The notes: generated from the letters alone by a model not told the origin. A DNA stretch of 64,000 bases from Lachnospiraceae bacterium G41 (GCA_900100245.1 FNEU01000001.1:372001-436000), one strand, 5' to 3'; positions 53,466 to 62,300 are shown, counted from the stretch's first letter. Numbers and translations: made by a program.

Positions 53466-53498
53466 AAAAACAAGTGCCGACGTCACACGCCGGCACTT
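53466..53498 (-). terminator. Terminator after the SufB/D-like gene
   Basis: 11-nt arms AAGTGCCGACG / CGCCGGCACTT (one mismatch) with a 5-nt loop, followed on the minus strand by GTTTTT. It is 8 bp after the stop. Confidence 0.85.
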
Positions 53499-53505
53499 TA
53501 TAAAC

Positions 53506-54423
53506 TTACTTTAAGAATCCTGCGACTATTTCTTTTTCAGCTTCTTCTTCGCTTAAGCCTAAAGTCATAAGCTTGATTAACTGTTCGCCTGCAATCTTAC
53601 CGATGGCTGCTTCGTGAATAAGGGAAGCTTCCACATTGTTGGCGGTAAGTGCGGGAAGTGCTTTAACGGATGCATTATCCATTATAATCGCATCACACTC
53701 ACTGTGTCCGTGGCATTCTGCATTTCCGTTTATCTCGGATCTGAAGAACTGTGTGGATTCATTCTTTGCTACAGATCTTGATACGAGGTCTGCGCTTGAA
53801 TTTACACCGTCGAGATCTACGCTAAAATCAGTCTCTGCAGTCTGTTTGTCGTGCGTCATGATTTTTTCTTTTATGACGAGTTTTGCATCATCCATAAGCT
53901 TCGCTCTGGTCTCACGCTTGGTAGAATCGATACCCTCTATCTGTACAGTATCCATTTCCATGTAAGAGCCCTCGCGAAGAAGGATGTTAGTCTGGGGATT
54001 CATGATTCTCTCGCCCGTGCCTTCGCCCTGTCCGTAGTGTTTCTCAACATATTTAACTTTTGAATTTTTGCCTACATCAAAGGAATGAATGCCCGAATGC
54101 TCGCTCGCATCCTTTCCTCCGTTGTGAATACCGCAACCTGCGATAATCGTAACGTCACAGTTTTCACCGATGAAAAAGTCGTTGTAAACAGCTTCTTTTA
54201 GGCCTGACTGTGCAATAATAACAGGAATGTGAACACTTTCGTTGACTGTGTTGTCTTTTACGATAATGTCAATTCCGGGCTTGTCTGTTTTGGTAACAAT
54301 ATTAATGTTTGCCGATACGTTTCTTCCGTAAAGCTCACCGTCTTTTCTTATGTTATATGCACCAACGGGGATTTCGTGAAGACCGGCAACCTGTTCGAGT
54401 AATTCTTTGGTAATTTTATCCAT
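53506..54423 (-). CDS. smsB: SufB/SufD-like Fe-S scaffold (SmsB type)
   Basis: 305 residues, beta-helix core of the SufB/D family but much shorter than E. coli SufB (495) or SufD (423). The C-terminal block is typical: SECDAIIMDNASVKALPAL with a conserved Cys, NNVEASLIHEAAIGKIAGEQ with the conserved Glu, then LGLSEEEAEKEIVAGFLK. Both cluster-related residues known for SufB (Cys and Glu) have counterparts. It is paired only with a SufC-like ATPase, 9 bp upstream, with no SufS, SufU or second scaffold. This two-gene layout matches the minimal SUF-like (SMS) system of anaerobes. Confidence 0.85.
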   Translation of the reverse strand: MDKITKELLEQVAGLHEIPVGAYNIRKDGELYGRNVSANINIVTKTDKPGIDIIVKDNTVNESVHIPVIIAQSGLKEAVYNDFFIGENCDVTIIAGCGIHNGGKDASEHSGIHSFDVGKNSKVKYVEKHYGQGEGTGERIMNPQTNILLREGSYMEMDTVQIEGIDSTKRETRAKLMDDAKLVIKEKIMTHDKQTAETDFSVDLDGVNSSADLVSRSVAKNESTQFFRSEINGNAECHGHSECDAIIMDNASVKALPALTANNVEASLIHEAAIGKIAGEQLIKLMTLGLSEEEAEKEIVAGFLK

Positions 54424-54432
54424 CTCGGCCTC

Positions 54433-55155
54433 CTACAATTTTTCTGTCAGTTTTTCACATGCCGGACCGTTCATTAAAAGTCCGGGTAAAACAGCGTCTC
54501 TCGTTCCCATATCTTTGATCTGTCCGTCCGCAAGAACGATAATCTTATCCGCGATATTAAGGATTCTCTCCTGATGCGAGATAATGATTATACTGCCGCC
54601 TGCCTTTTCGTGAAGATGTTCAAAGACTTTGATAAGACTCTGAAAACTCCAAAGGTCAATACCTGCTTCAGGCTCGTCAAAGATAGAAAGCGATGTTCCC
54701 CTTGCCATTGTCATCGCAATTTCGATTCTTTTGGCTTCGCCGCCTGAAAGTGATGCATTTAATTCTCTGTTGATATAATCCTTTGCGCAAAGACCGACTT
54801 CGGAAAGGTATGCACATGCTTCCGTAGTCGAAATATCATGGCCTACGGCGAATCTAATAAGATCTTTTACCGTAATACCCTTGAATCTTACGGGCTGCTG
54901 AAAAGCAAAACTGATACCGCTTTTTGCTCTGTCGGTAATGCTTAAATCCGTGATGTCTTCTCCGTCAAGGAAAATTCTGCCGGATGTGGGTTTTATGATT
55001 CCTGCCACTAACTTGGCAAGTGTCGATTTGCCGCCGCCGTTAGGTCCGGTGATTGCAACAAATCTCTCATCGATTGTGAAACTGATGTCTTTTAATATTT
55101 CTTTGTTGTCGTTTTCTTCCGACACTTCATAAGAAACATTTTTTAATTCAAGCAT
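54433..55155 (-). CDS. smsC: SufC-like ABC ATPase (SmsC type)
   Basis: 240 residues, a soluble ABC ATPase. Walker A GPNGGGKST (about 38-46), Q-loop FAFQQPVRFKGITV, signature LSGGEAKRIEIAM, Walker B SLSIFDEPEAGID and the switch His in IIISHQE are intact. SufC-type ATPases drive assembly on the SufB scaffold. It is first in the pair; the ribosome site is AAGGAG, and a TATAAA -10 with upstream TG lies about 45 bp before. Confidence 0.92.
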   Translation of the reverse strand: MLELKNVSYEVSEENDNKEILKDISFTIDERFVAITGPNGGGKSTLAKLVAGIIKPTSGRIFLDGEDITDLSITDRAKSGISFAFQQPVRFKGITVKDLIRFAVGHDISTTEACAYLSEVGLCAKDYINRELNASLSGGEAKRIEIAMTMARGTSLSIFDEPEAGIDLWSFQSLIKVFEHLHEKAGGSIIIISHQERILNIADKIIVLADGQIKDMGTRDAVLPGLLMNGPACEKLTEKL

Positions 55156-55300
55156 TTCAATGTATCTCCTTAAAGTTATTTGAATTTAGCCTGATTTTAT
55201 ACCATATACATTTCTTCGTTTATTACTATAAGGGCTTAAAAGCCACACCATATGTTAACACAAATTTTACATAATTGCTATACACTTTTAACAGTCTCTA

Positions 55301-55309
55301 TGATAAAAT
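55301..55309 (+). promoter_or_regulatory. Extended -10 promoter of the RelQ-like gene
   Basis: TG-A-TAAAAT at 55301-55309, about 28 bp before the ATG at 55337; no clear -35. Divergent from smsCB. Confidence 0.45.
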
Positions 55310-55336
55310 AAGTACAGTAATCAAGGGGGGTTTACG

Positions 55337-56035
55337 ATGCAAAGCGAAGAAAACATTATGCTGATCAACGAGCTCAAGGACCAGCTTTCAGGCGAAGAAC
55401 TTGTACAGGTTCTCGATCAGTATAAAGAACTCATGACCAAGTATTCCTGTGCGATTAAGGAGATTCGTACCAAATTCGAAGTACTAAACGAAGAACTTCA
55501 GATTAAAAATAAAAGAAATCCTATTCATGCGATTTACTCGAGAATCAAAACCATACAGAGCATACGGGATAAATTAAACAGAAAAAATTTAGAGTTTTCA
55601 TTTGATAACATTCAGGATGAAATACATGACGTGGCAGGTATCAGAGTTATATGTCCTTTCGTGGACGATATCTACGAAATCGCCGACATGATATTAAAGC
55701 AGGATGATATCAAACTTGTCAATTACAAGGATTACATCCGTGCACCCAAGCCCAACGGCTACAGAAGTTATCATATGATCGTGGAAATTCCCGTATTCTT
55801 CTCAGAGCACAAGGAATATCTTAAAGTCGAAGTCCAGCTTAGAACTATCGCCATGGACTTCTGGGCAAGTCTCGAACACGAGATGCGTTACAAAAAAGAC
55901 CTGACTGAAGAAATTTCTCAGTCAATCTACGCACAGCTTTTGGACTGTGCAACCACTATCACGGAAATGGATTCAAAAATGCAGGATATCAAAAATCAGA
56001 TTTATCCGAAATACCCCGAATCCATGCAGATGTAA
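55337..56035 (+). CDS. Small alarmone synthetase (RelA/SpoT domain, RelQ-like)
   Basis: 232 residues. A stand-alone RelA/SpoT synthetase domain with no HD hydrolase, TGS or ACT domain: RNPIHAIYSRIKTIQSIRDK, DVAGIRVICPFVDDIYEIAD, KDYIRAPKPNGYRSYHMIV and EVQLRTIAMDFWASLEHEM. Such enzymes transfer pyrophosphate from ATP to GDP or GTP, giving (p)ppGpp. AAGGGGGG ribosome site. It converges with a guanine-deaminase-like gene through a shared terminator. Confidence 0.93.
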   Translation: MQSEENIMLINELKDQLSGEELVQVLDQYKELMTKYSCAIKEIRTKFEVLNEELQIKNKRNPIHAIYSRIKTIQSIRDKLNRKNLEFSFDNIQDEIHDVAGIRVICPFVDDIYEIADMILKQDDIKLVNYKDYIRAPKPNGYRSYHMIVEIPVFFSEHKEYLKVEVQLRTIAMDFWASLEHEMRYKKDLTEEISQSIYAQLLDCATTITEMDSKMQDIKNQIYPKYPESMQM

Positions 56036-56062
56036 CCCAAATAACAAAAGAATACCAAAAAG

Positions 56063-56090
56063 AAAAACCGGTGTTTTTGCACCGGTTTTT
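56063..56090. terminator. Bidirectional terminator between relQ-like and deaminase genes
   Basis: A perfect 11-bp stem (AAAAACCGGTG / CACCGGTTTTT) with a 6-nt loop; flanking A and T runs serve both directions. Confidence 0.92.
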
Positions 56091-56097
56091 CGTATTC

Positions 56098-56553
56098 TTA
56101 ATATCTTTGAGCTTTCTTGTCTTTGATATATTCGTCAAAGAGTTTTTTGCACTCTTTTCTGTCGCTTTCCTCAAGCGTTAATATGTTTTTCTCACCATTG
56201 AAGAAATCATAAAACTTATCGTCTCTGAAACCGATTTTGTCGGTATCGTTTACATTGCAGCCATAATAAACTTTTGCAATGTTTGCCCAGAGGATTGCAC
56301 CCAAGCACATAGGGCAGGGTTCTGCCGTGGTATAAAGTTCACACCCTGAAAGGTCGTGGCTTCCTGTCTTTTCACAGGCATCTCTTATTGCTTCCATTTC
56401 ACCATGACAGGTCGGATCATGTTTTACGAGCACTCTGTTGTGACCCTGACCGATGATTTGACCGTCTTTTACGATGACGCATCCAAACGGTCCGCCGTGA
56501 CGGTTATTAATTCCTTCATATGCCTCTTTTAGGGCCTCACGCATAAAATCCAT
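56098..56553 (-). CDS. Guanine-deaminase-like nucleoside/base deaminase
   Basis: 151 residues, cytidine-deaminase fold. Zinc site: CHGEMEAI (His and catalytic Glu; HGE instead of the commoner HAE) and EPCPMCLGAI (two Cys). The length, and the C-terminal GFRDDKFYDFF resembling the domain-swapped tail of B. subtilis GuaD, favour guanine deaminase over tRNA adenosine deaminase. It would convert guanine to xanthine. It follows the CPBP protease by 14 bp. Confidence 0.85.
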   Translation of the reverse strand: MDFMREALKEAYEGINNRHGGPFGCVIVKDGQIIGQGHNRVLVKHDPTCHGEMEAIRDACEKTGSHDLSGCELYTTAEPCPMCLGAILWANIAKVYYGCNVNDTDKIGFRDDKFYDFFNGEKNILTLEESDRKECKKLFDEYIKDKKAQRY

Positions 56554-56567
56554 ACATCCCTCCGCTG

Positions 56568-57593
56568 CTATGCACTGACGAAAAATTCAATTATCGGCGG
56601 CAGATACTCGAGTATAAACATTACAGCCGTTGCAATATAAAAGATCCACATTAATGGAGATGCAACCAGGCTTAATGCCTGCTTTCCGAATGAATCATCT
56701 TCCTCGACACGGTTAATCTTTATCTTCTTCATGCATGCAATAACGATAAATGTAATAAGTCCTGCAAGCATAATAAATAAAAGCAAAAATACCCAGCCGA
56801 CTAAAACCAGGGAAGGTAATGCAAGCTTCTCGACACCCGGGAGATTATAATAACTCGTATTTGGGTTTGCTTGTGTCATATCAATTCCGATGCTTTCCGC
56901 AACTTTATAAATCCAACTTATAAGTCCGACCGTAATACCGCTTGTGACCGTATTTAAAAACATATGAAGAAGAATCGTATATATTACTCTTCCTGTTTTA
57001 AGATAAATATATGCAAAAAGGAAACCTAAGAAGCAAGCGAAGAAGCACTGCTGGAAGTTGCCGTGGAAAAGTCCGAACATAATTCCGGAGGCTAAGATTG
57101 CAACAAGTTCTCCTTTGGGTGCAACGTGGTCAATGAGTACTTTTCTAAAAATAAGTTCCTCGAATATCGGAGCCACTACGCCGACCATCAGGATTCTCAC
57201 GAAAGGATTGGAATTCATAAGAAGTTCCATGAGTTTCGAACTTTCGGTATTATTGAAGGGAACCGTCAGTATGCCATGGAAAACCAATCCAATTAATGCT
57301 CCTACCAAAACAAGTCCGTACATTATAAGTACACAGAGCAAGAATTTTCCGAAGCCCAGTCTCTTTTTTTCAATCTGGGCCTTAGGCATTTTAAGTGTGA
57401 GTAAAAAGATAAGTGGGAAACAAACCAAATCAACGGTAAATATTATCATCAGATATGTGATAAGAACCATGTGATTTTCCACAAAATTCGGAACAAGCAA
57501 TCTTAAAAGAATAGATATTCCATAATTAAGTGCGATATACATTATCGCCATAAGTCCGTATTTCCAGCCAATGGAATTCATTGTCTTATTCAT
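56568..57593 (-). CDS. CPBP-family intramembrane metalloprotease
   Basis: 341 residues and about eight membrane segments. The catalytic motif FEELIFRKVLI (EExxxR, about 144-154), MFGLFHGNFQQ (FxxxH) and TILLHMFLN mark the CPBP (CAAX protease/bacteriocin-processing) family. Roles include bacteriocin maturation or self-immunity and membrane proteolysis; the substrate is unknown and no bacteriocin gene is adjacent. AGGAGG ribosome site; it lies 35 bp downstream of uxuB. Confidence 0.9.
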   Translation of the reverse strand: MNKTMNSIGWKYGLMAIMYIALNYGISILLRLLVPNFVENHMVLITYLMIIFTVDLVCFPLIFLLTLKMPKAQIEKKRLGFGKFLLCVLIMYGLVLVGALIGLVFHGILTVPFNNTESSKLMELLMNSNPFVRILMVGVVAPIFEELIFRKVLIDHVAPKGELVAILASGIMFGLFHGNFQQCFFACFLGFLFAYIYLKTGRVIYTILLHMFLNTVTSGITVGLISWIYKVAESIGIDMTQANPNTSYYNLPGVEKLALPSLVLVGWVFLLLFIMLAGLITFIVIACMKKIKINRVEEDDSFGKQALSLVASPLMWIFYIATAVMFILEYLPPIIEFFVSA

Positions 57594-57628
57594 TTTTTAT
57601 CCTCCTGTCAGGCGGCCCTAATTAATCC

Positions 57629-59245
57629 TTAAAGCATTTCGACATATTTATGAAGAGTGCTTCTTACGGCGCCTTCTTTTAACATTTCCTTAAACATGTT
57701 TTCAATCTTTTCGGATAAGCCTGCTTCCACGAGATTTATCGCAAAAATGTTCTCGTTTGCAAGAATATCTTTTATCTGACCGTTATATGTGTTGACATCA
57801 TTATATCTTATTCCGGACAGTTTGTCCTGCAAATCTTCAAGCTGAGGATCAGAACTTACTTCCATAGCGTTTCCCTTATCGTCAACTCCTAAAAGATACC
57901 TAAGCCATGCTGCAATCGCAAGAGGAATAAAGGTTAAATCATTTACGTCTCTGTCAGGGGCGTTGTAATAGGACTTAATCGTTTCGCCGAATCTGATGGG
58001 TATTTTCATGCTGGTGTCGGTTGCGATTCTCTGAGGCATATCGGGTATAAACATGTTCGGAAGTCTCTCTTCCACCACCTCGTCTATAAATCTTTTAGGA
58101 TCTATGATTCCGGGATTTACAACTACCGGAAGTCCTTCCTTATAACCGATGTTCATTACAAGTTTTCTTATGTCTTCATCCTGCATTTCCTTTGCAATAT
58201 GGTCATATCCCAAAAGACATCCGAATACTGCCATTGCTGTATGAAGAGGATTAAGGCATGTTGTAACTTTCATCTTCTCCGTTTTATTTACGGTATCTCT
58301 GTCCGTAAAATAAACCCCCGCTTTTTCTAACTGCGGACGGCCGTTTGGAAATCTGTCTTCGATTACCAAATATTCGGGGATTTCAGCATTTACGAATGGT
58401 GCGATAAAAGTGTTTTTATCCGTTACAATTGCGGACATATTTTCAATGCCTTTATCTTCAAGCATTTCTTCGATTGATTTTGCAGGTCTCGGAGTGATTT
58501 TATCTATCATACTCCAGGGGAAAGATACTTTTTTTTCATCAGAAATATAATCTATAAATTCCTTTGAAACAAAGCCTTTCTTTGCCCATTCGTTAGCTAA
58601 GAAAAGTACCGATGATTTTAACTTCTCACCATTATGCGAACAGTTATCCATACTGCAAACTGCCAAAGGGAATGCTCCTGCATTAAATCTTTCGAGAAGA
58701 AGCGCTACAGTTATACTCATTGCATGTTTTGCATTCTTCGGACCGTCATTAATATCACTTACAACTACAGGAAGCAAATCGCCCTGCATGTTCTTAAGCG
58801 AATAACCCTTTTCCGTAATGGTGTAGCTAATCATCTGAAGTGAAGGATTTCTTACAGCCTTAAAAAGTTTTTCCTTTTGTGCATCATCTAAGAATTCAGC
58901 CTTAACAGCATCGGCAATTGATGCTATTACTCTCATATCCGTATTGCCGTCGGCTTTTAATCCAACGGATAATGCAAGATTATCAAAAGGCACATAGATT
59001 TTATCTATCATATCAAAATCAAATGTATCTGCCGCGATAATGCCTTTATCCGTAATTCCTTCGTCTAAAAGCTTCTGCTGCAAAACCGCAATAAATCCTC
59101 TGAAAATATTTCCCGCGCCAAAATGAATCCATACCGGGTTTTCTGCGGTATTTTTTCTCATATTTTCAATATCAAAAGCCGGCATTTTGATTCCGGCTTT
59201 TTCCCAATTTTCCTTGTTCTTAATTCCTTTTAATGTTAATTCCAT
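57629..59245 (-). CDS. uxuB: Fructuronate reductase
   Basis: 538 residues, long-chain mannitol-dehydrogenase family. UxuB reversibly reduces D-fructuronate to D-mannonate with NADH. IHFGAGNIFRGFIAVLQQKLL (about 40-60) is the nucleotide-binding region, TEKGYSL and CSMDNCSHNGEKLKSSVL are family motifs, and the catalytic Lys is in the DKITPRP segment. Its neighbours (eda-kdgK 4 bp upstream, then uxuA) leave little doubt about the hexuronate role rather than mannitol or tagaturonate. Confidence 0.93.
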   Translation of the reverse strand: MELTLKGIKNKENWEKAGIKMPAFDIENMRKNTAENPVWIHFGAGNIFRGFIAVLQQKLLDEGITDKGIIAADTFDFDMIDKIYVPFDNLALSVGLKADGNTDMRVIASIADAVKAEFLDDAQKEKLFKAVRNPSLQMISYTITEKGYSLKNMQGDLLPVVVSDINDGPKNAKHAMSITVALLLERFNAGAFPLAVCSMDNCSHNGEKLKSSVLFLANEWAKKGFVSKEFIDYISDEKKVSFPWSMIDKITPRPAKSIEEMLEDKGIENMSAIVTDKNTFIAPFVNAEIPEYLVIEDRFPNGRPQLEKAGVYFTDRDTVNKTEKMKVTTCLNPLHTAMAVFGCLLGYDHIAKEMQDEDIRKLVMNIGYKEGLPVVVNPGIIDPKRFIDEVVEERLPNMFIPDMPQRIATDTSMKIPIRFGETIKSYYNAPDRDVNDLTFIPLAIAAWLRYLLGVDDKGNAMEVSSDPQLEDLQDKLSGIRYNDVNTYNGQIKDILANENIFAINLVEAGLSEKIENMFKEMLKEGAVRSTLHKYVEML

Positions 59246-59249
59246 ACTT

Positions 59250-60989
59250 CTACCTCTGTACTCTGCCTGAAGCGTCGCCTTTAGCGAGTTTTTTAACTTC
59301 TTCTACCGTGACGAAATTGTAGTCGCCTTCGATTGAGTGCTTTAAGCAGCTGGCTGCTACGGCAAATTCAATTGCATCCGCGGGACTTTCATTCTGCATA
59401 AGCGAGTATATCAATCCTGCACCGAATGAATCTCCGCCGCCTACACGGTCAACTATATGAACATTGTATTTTTTGCTGAAGAAATATTCGTTTCCGTCAT
59501 AAAGCATAGCGCCCCATCTGTTGTCGCTCGCGGAAATCGATTCGCGAAGAGTGATTGCAACATATGAAAAACCGAATCTTTTCTTTAATTCATCGGCAAC
59601 ATATTTATAGCCTTCGGAATTAATCTCTCCGGCGGTAACGTCTGTGTTTGGTGCCTTGATACCAAATACATCGTTTGCATCTTCCTCGTTGGAAATGCAG
59701 ACATCAACATATTGACAAAGTTTGTTCATCACTTCGCCTGCTTTTTCCTTGGACCAGAGTTTGTTTCTGTAGTTAAGGTCGCAGCTTACGATGATGCCTT
59801 TTTCTTTTGCTTTTTTACATGCTAAAAGACATATACTTGCGAGCTCATCGGAAAGCGCCGGAGTAATGCCCGTAAAATGAAACCATCCGGCACCGTCAAA
59901 GATTTTATCCCAGTCAAAATCATCTTTAACTGCCTCGGCAATAGCTGAGCCTGCACGATCGTATATAACTTTGGAAGGTCTCTGCGATGCGCCTTTTTCG
60001 AGATAATAGATACCTACTCTCTTTCCGCCTCTTGTGATTAAAGATGTATCAACTCCGTATTTTCTCAAGGAATTGACAGCCATCTGACCTATCTCGTGCG
60101 AAGGCAACTTGGTAACAAAAGAAGTATTTGCGCCAAAGTTTGCAAGGGATATACTTACATTTGCTTCTCCGCCGCCGAATGTTGCTTCAAACGCATCCGC
60201 CTGAACAAATCTTAAATATCCTTCGGGTGCTAAGCGAAGCATCAGTTCGCCGAATGTTATAATCTTTTTGTCCGATAAACCGGACATGTTAATTTTCTTT
60301 TCGCTGTTTATATTACTCTGAATGCTCTCTTTTTTATCATCAGCCACACTATCATTTGAGTTGAGAGCATTCAGAGCAGATATCACATCTTTTGTAAGAT
60401 TTTTAATCTTCTCAAAATCGCCTTCCTTAATTGCCTTGGAATCTATCATAAAACTTCCGCCGCATGCGATAACACATTTAAGCGCATAGTAGGAAGCCAT
60501 ATTGCCGATACCTATACCGCCTGTGGGCATAAAACGCATCATATTGTAAGGCGCCGCAAGAGCCTTAAGCATCTTGACTCCGCCGGCAGCTTCCGCAGGG
60601 AAAAATTTAACCACATTAAGTCCGAGTGAATATGCTTTTGCAACATCGCTTGCGGTAGACACACCGGGTATTACGCATACATTCTTTTCAATACAAAGCT
60701 TGACAATTTCTTCATCAAGACCGGGACTTACAATAAATTCCGCTCCCGCTTCGAGTGCCTTTTCGACCTGTTCTTTTTTAAGCACGGTTCCAGCACCTAC
60801 GAGCATGTCGGGATATTCTTCTTTCATTGCCTTGATTACAAGTTCTGCTCCTTCTTTTCTGAAAGTCACTTCCGCACAGGGAAGACCGCCCTCATATAAA
60901 GCCTTTGCAAGAGGTTTCGCATCCGAAACATTCTCGAGAGCTATAACGGGTATCATTTTGCATTTTTCGATTTTTTCGTATGTATTCAT
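59250..60989 (-). CDS. Fused KDPG aldolase and 2-keto-3-deoxygluconate kinase
   Basis: 579 residues combining two enzymes. Residues 1-205 are Eda (KDPG aldolase): EVTFRKEGAE (Glu), VGAGTVLKKEQ and VVKFFPAEAAGG with the Schiff-base Lys. A hydrophilic linker of about 35 residues (NSNDSVADDKKESIQSNINS) follows. Residues about 240-575 are KdgK, a pfkB-family kinase: KIITFGELMLRLAPEG, FGGGEANVSISLANFG and VDRVGGGDSFGAGL with the catalytic Asp. The fused protein would phosphorylate KDG and cleave the product to pyruvate and glyceraldehyde 3-phosphate. The start at 60989 follows GAAGG; the ATG at 61040 is near the uxuA stop and has no site. Confidence 0.93.
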   Translation of the reverse strand: MNTYEKIEKCKMIPVIALENVSDAKPLAKALYEGGLPCAEVTFRKEGAELVIKAMKEEYPDMLVGAGTVLKKEQVEKALEAGAEFIVSPGLDEEIVKLCIEKNVCVIPGVSTASDVAKAYSLGLNVVKFFPAEAAGGVKMLKALAAPYNMMRFMPTGGIGIGNMASYYALKCVIACGGSFMIDSKAIKEGDFEKIKNLTKDVISALNALNSNDSVADDKKESIQSNINSEKKINMSGLSDKKIITFGELMLRLAPEGYLRFVQADAFEATFGGGEANVSISLANFGANTSFVTKLPSHEIGQMAVNSLRKYGVDTSLITRGGKRVGIYYLEKGASQRPSKVIYDRAGSAIAEAVKDDFDWDKIFDGAGWFHFTGITPALSDELASICLLACKKAKEKGIIVSCDLNYRNKLWSKEKAGEVMNKLCQYVDVCISNEEDANDVFGIKAPNTDVTAGEINSEGYKYVADELKKRFGFSYVAITLRESISASDNRWGAMLYDGNEYFFSKKYNVHIVDRVGGGDSFGAGLIYSLMQNESPADAIEFAVAASCLKHSIEGDYNFVTVEEVKKLAKGDASGRVQR

Positions 60990-61048
60990 AATGCCTTCTT
61001 TCGCAAGAAAAACCGGATGTTTAGTTCCGGTCTTTCTCATAAAGTACT

Positions 61049-62119
61049 TTATTGTTTTTTATTTTTATCAATTGCTTCCCAGAGCCCCTGAAGATACATG
61101 GCTCCGAGTGCCCTGTCGTAAAGCCCGTAGCCGGGCATTGCTTTTTCGCCCCAGATCATTCTGCCATGATCGGGTCTAATTATTCCTTCAAATCCGATAT
61201 CATACAACGCTTTCATTATAGCATACATATCAAAATCTCCGTCACTCGATAAATGCGCCGCTTCCTCGAAATTGGTGGGCGTGATAAACTTGAGATTTCT
61301 TACATGTGCGAAATGGATTCTTCCTTTCAAAGCATGTATGGTATCAACTATATCATTGTTCAAGCTTGTACCGTACGAACCGGTGCAAAATGTAATTCCG
61401 TTATGGACATTGTCAACCGCATTTAAAAGTTTTAATATCTGGTCCTTGTTGGTAACTATTCTCGAAAGACCGAATACACTCCATGCGGGATCGTCCGGAT
61501 GAATTGCCATTTTTATATCGTACTTGTCGCATACGGGCATGATGGCTTTTAAGAAATATACAAGATTGTCGAAAAGCTTGTCGGCATCGATATCTTTATA
61601 AATTTCAAACAGTTCTTTTACCTGAGCCATACGCTCGGGTTCCCAGCCGGGAAGAACAAAGCCGTTGCAGTCACTCTTAAGCGAATTAAACATTTCAGAG
61701 GGATTAATCTTATCAACTGCATCCTGTGTATATGCCATTACAGTCGAACCGTCTTCTCTCACTCTCGCAAGTTCCGTTCTGGTCCAGTCAAATACCGGCA
61801 TAAAATTGTAGCATACCGTATGTATGTCTTCTTCGCCAAGATATGTAAGCGTCTTGATATAATTGTCGATGTATTTATCTCTATCGCTCGCACCTACTTT
61901 GATAGCATCACAGACATTTACGGATTCGATACCGAGTATCTTCAGTCCGCTGTCTTCCACTTCTTTTTTCAGGGAGCGAATTTCTTCCTTATTCCATTCT
62001 TCGCCGGGCACTGTATCGTATAATGTGGTAATTACTCCTTTAACGCCCGGAATCTGTCTGATCTGGGACAAAGTTACACTGTCGAACTTTGAGCCAAACC
62101 ATCTTAATGTCATGTCCAT
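61049..62119 (-). CDS. uxuA: Mannonate dehydratase
   Basis: 356 residues. UxuA dehydrates D-mannonate to 2-keto-3-deoxygluconate, using Fe2+/Mn2+ in a TIM barrel. Motifs: MTLRWFGSKFDSVTLSQIRQIPGVKGVITTLYD at the start, KMAIHPDDPAW, GITFCTGSYG, and IRPDHGRMIWGEKAMPGYGLYDRALG at the end. First of the three catabolic genes. A promoter and an inverted repeat lie upstream, and a solute-binding protein gene precedes it. Confidence 0.96.
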   Translation of the reverse strand: MDMTLRWFGSKFDSVTLSQIRQIPGVKGVITTLYDTVPGEEWNKEEIRSLKKEVEDSGLKILGIESVNVCDAIKVGASDRDKYIDNYIKTLTYLGEEDIHTVCYNFMPVFDWTRTELARVREDGSTVMAYTQDAVDKINPSEMFNSLKSDCNGFVLPGWEPERMAQVKELFEIYKDIDADKLFDNLVYFLKAIMPVCDKYDIKMAIHPDDPAWSVFGLSRIVTNKDQILKLLNAVDNVHNGITFCTGSYGTSLNNDIVDTIHALKGRIHFAHVRNLKFITPTNFEEAAHLSSDGDFDMYAIMKALYDIGFEGIIRPDHGRMIWGEKAMPGYGLYDRALGAMYLQGLWEAIDKNKKQ

Positions 62120-62142
62120 TTTATATAATCTCTTTTCATACT

Positions 62143-62200
62143 TTTAGGGGCTGTCCGTAAAAAAACACTAAATTTAATCATATAACATTTGACCCTAAAA
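62143..62200. promoter_or_regulatory. Inverted repeat around the uxuA promoter
   Basis: TTTTAGGG (62143-62150) and CCCTAAAA (62193-62200) are perfect inverted 8-mers separated by 42 bp. One lies between the -35 and -10 boxes and one just downstream of the start. This could be a paired operator for a uronate-responsive repressor, or chance. Confidence 0.4.
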
Positions 62201-62205
62201 ATCAA
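62177..62205 (-). promoter_or_regulatory. uxuA promoter
   Basis: TTGATT (62200-62205) and TATGAT (62177-62182) are 17 bp apart on the minus strand, about 57 bp before the uxuA start. Suggests the catabolic genes can be transcribed apart from the transport gene. Confidence 0.6.
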
Positions 62206-62245
62206 TTTGCCAGAGAGCCTTTTGCCGTTTTTCAGATATAAATTC

Positions 62246-62281
62246 TGTGCAGGCAGAGGGGGCAAGCCCCCCTGCTGCACA
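62246..62281 (-). terminator. GC-rich 3' hairpin after the solute-binding protein gene, no U-tract
   Basis: A long GC-rich stem (TGTGCAG...GGGGGC with GCCCCCC...GCACA) with a tiny loop, 19 nt after the stop. On the minus strand it is followed by GAATTTATAT, not a T-run. It is of the kind that protects the 3' end of binding-protein transcripts. Confidence 0.6.
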
Positions 62282-62300
62282 AAGGTTCGGGTGATAATTA

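Noticed and set aside
59250-61040. Eda-KdgK as two genes merged by a sequencing error
   Set aside because: The frame is continuous, the linker is long and hydrophilic as in true fusions, and no ribosome site with a well-placed start precedes the kinase part.
62146-62160. GGGGCTGTCCG as the end of an insertion sequence
   Set aside because: It resembles some transposon ends, but there is no matching second end, target duplication or transposase.
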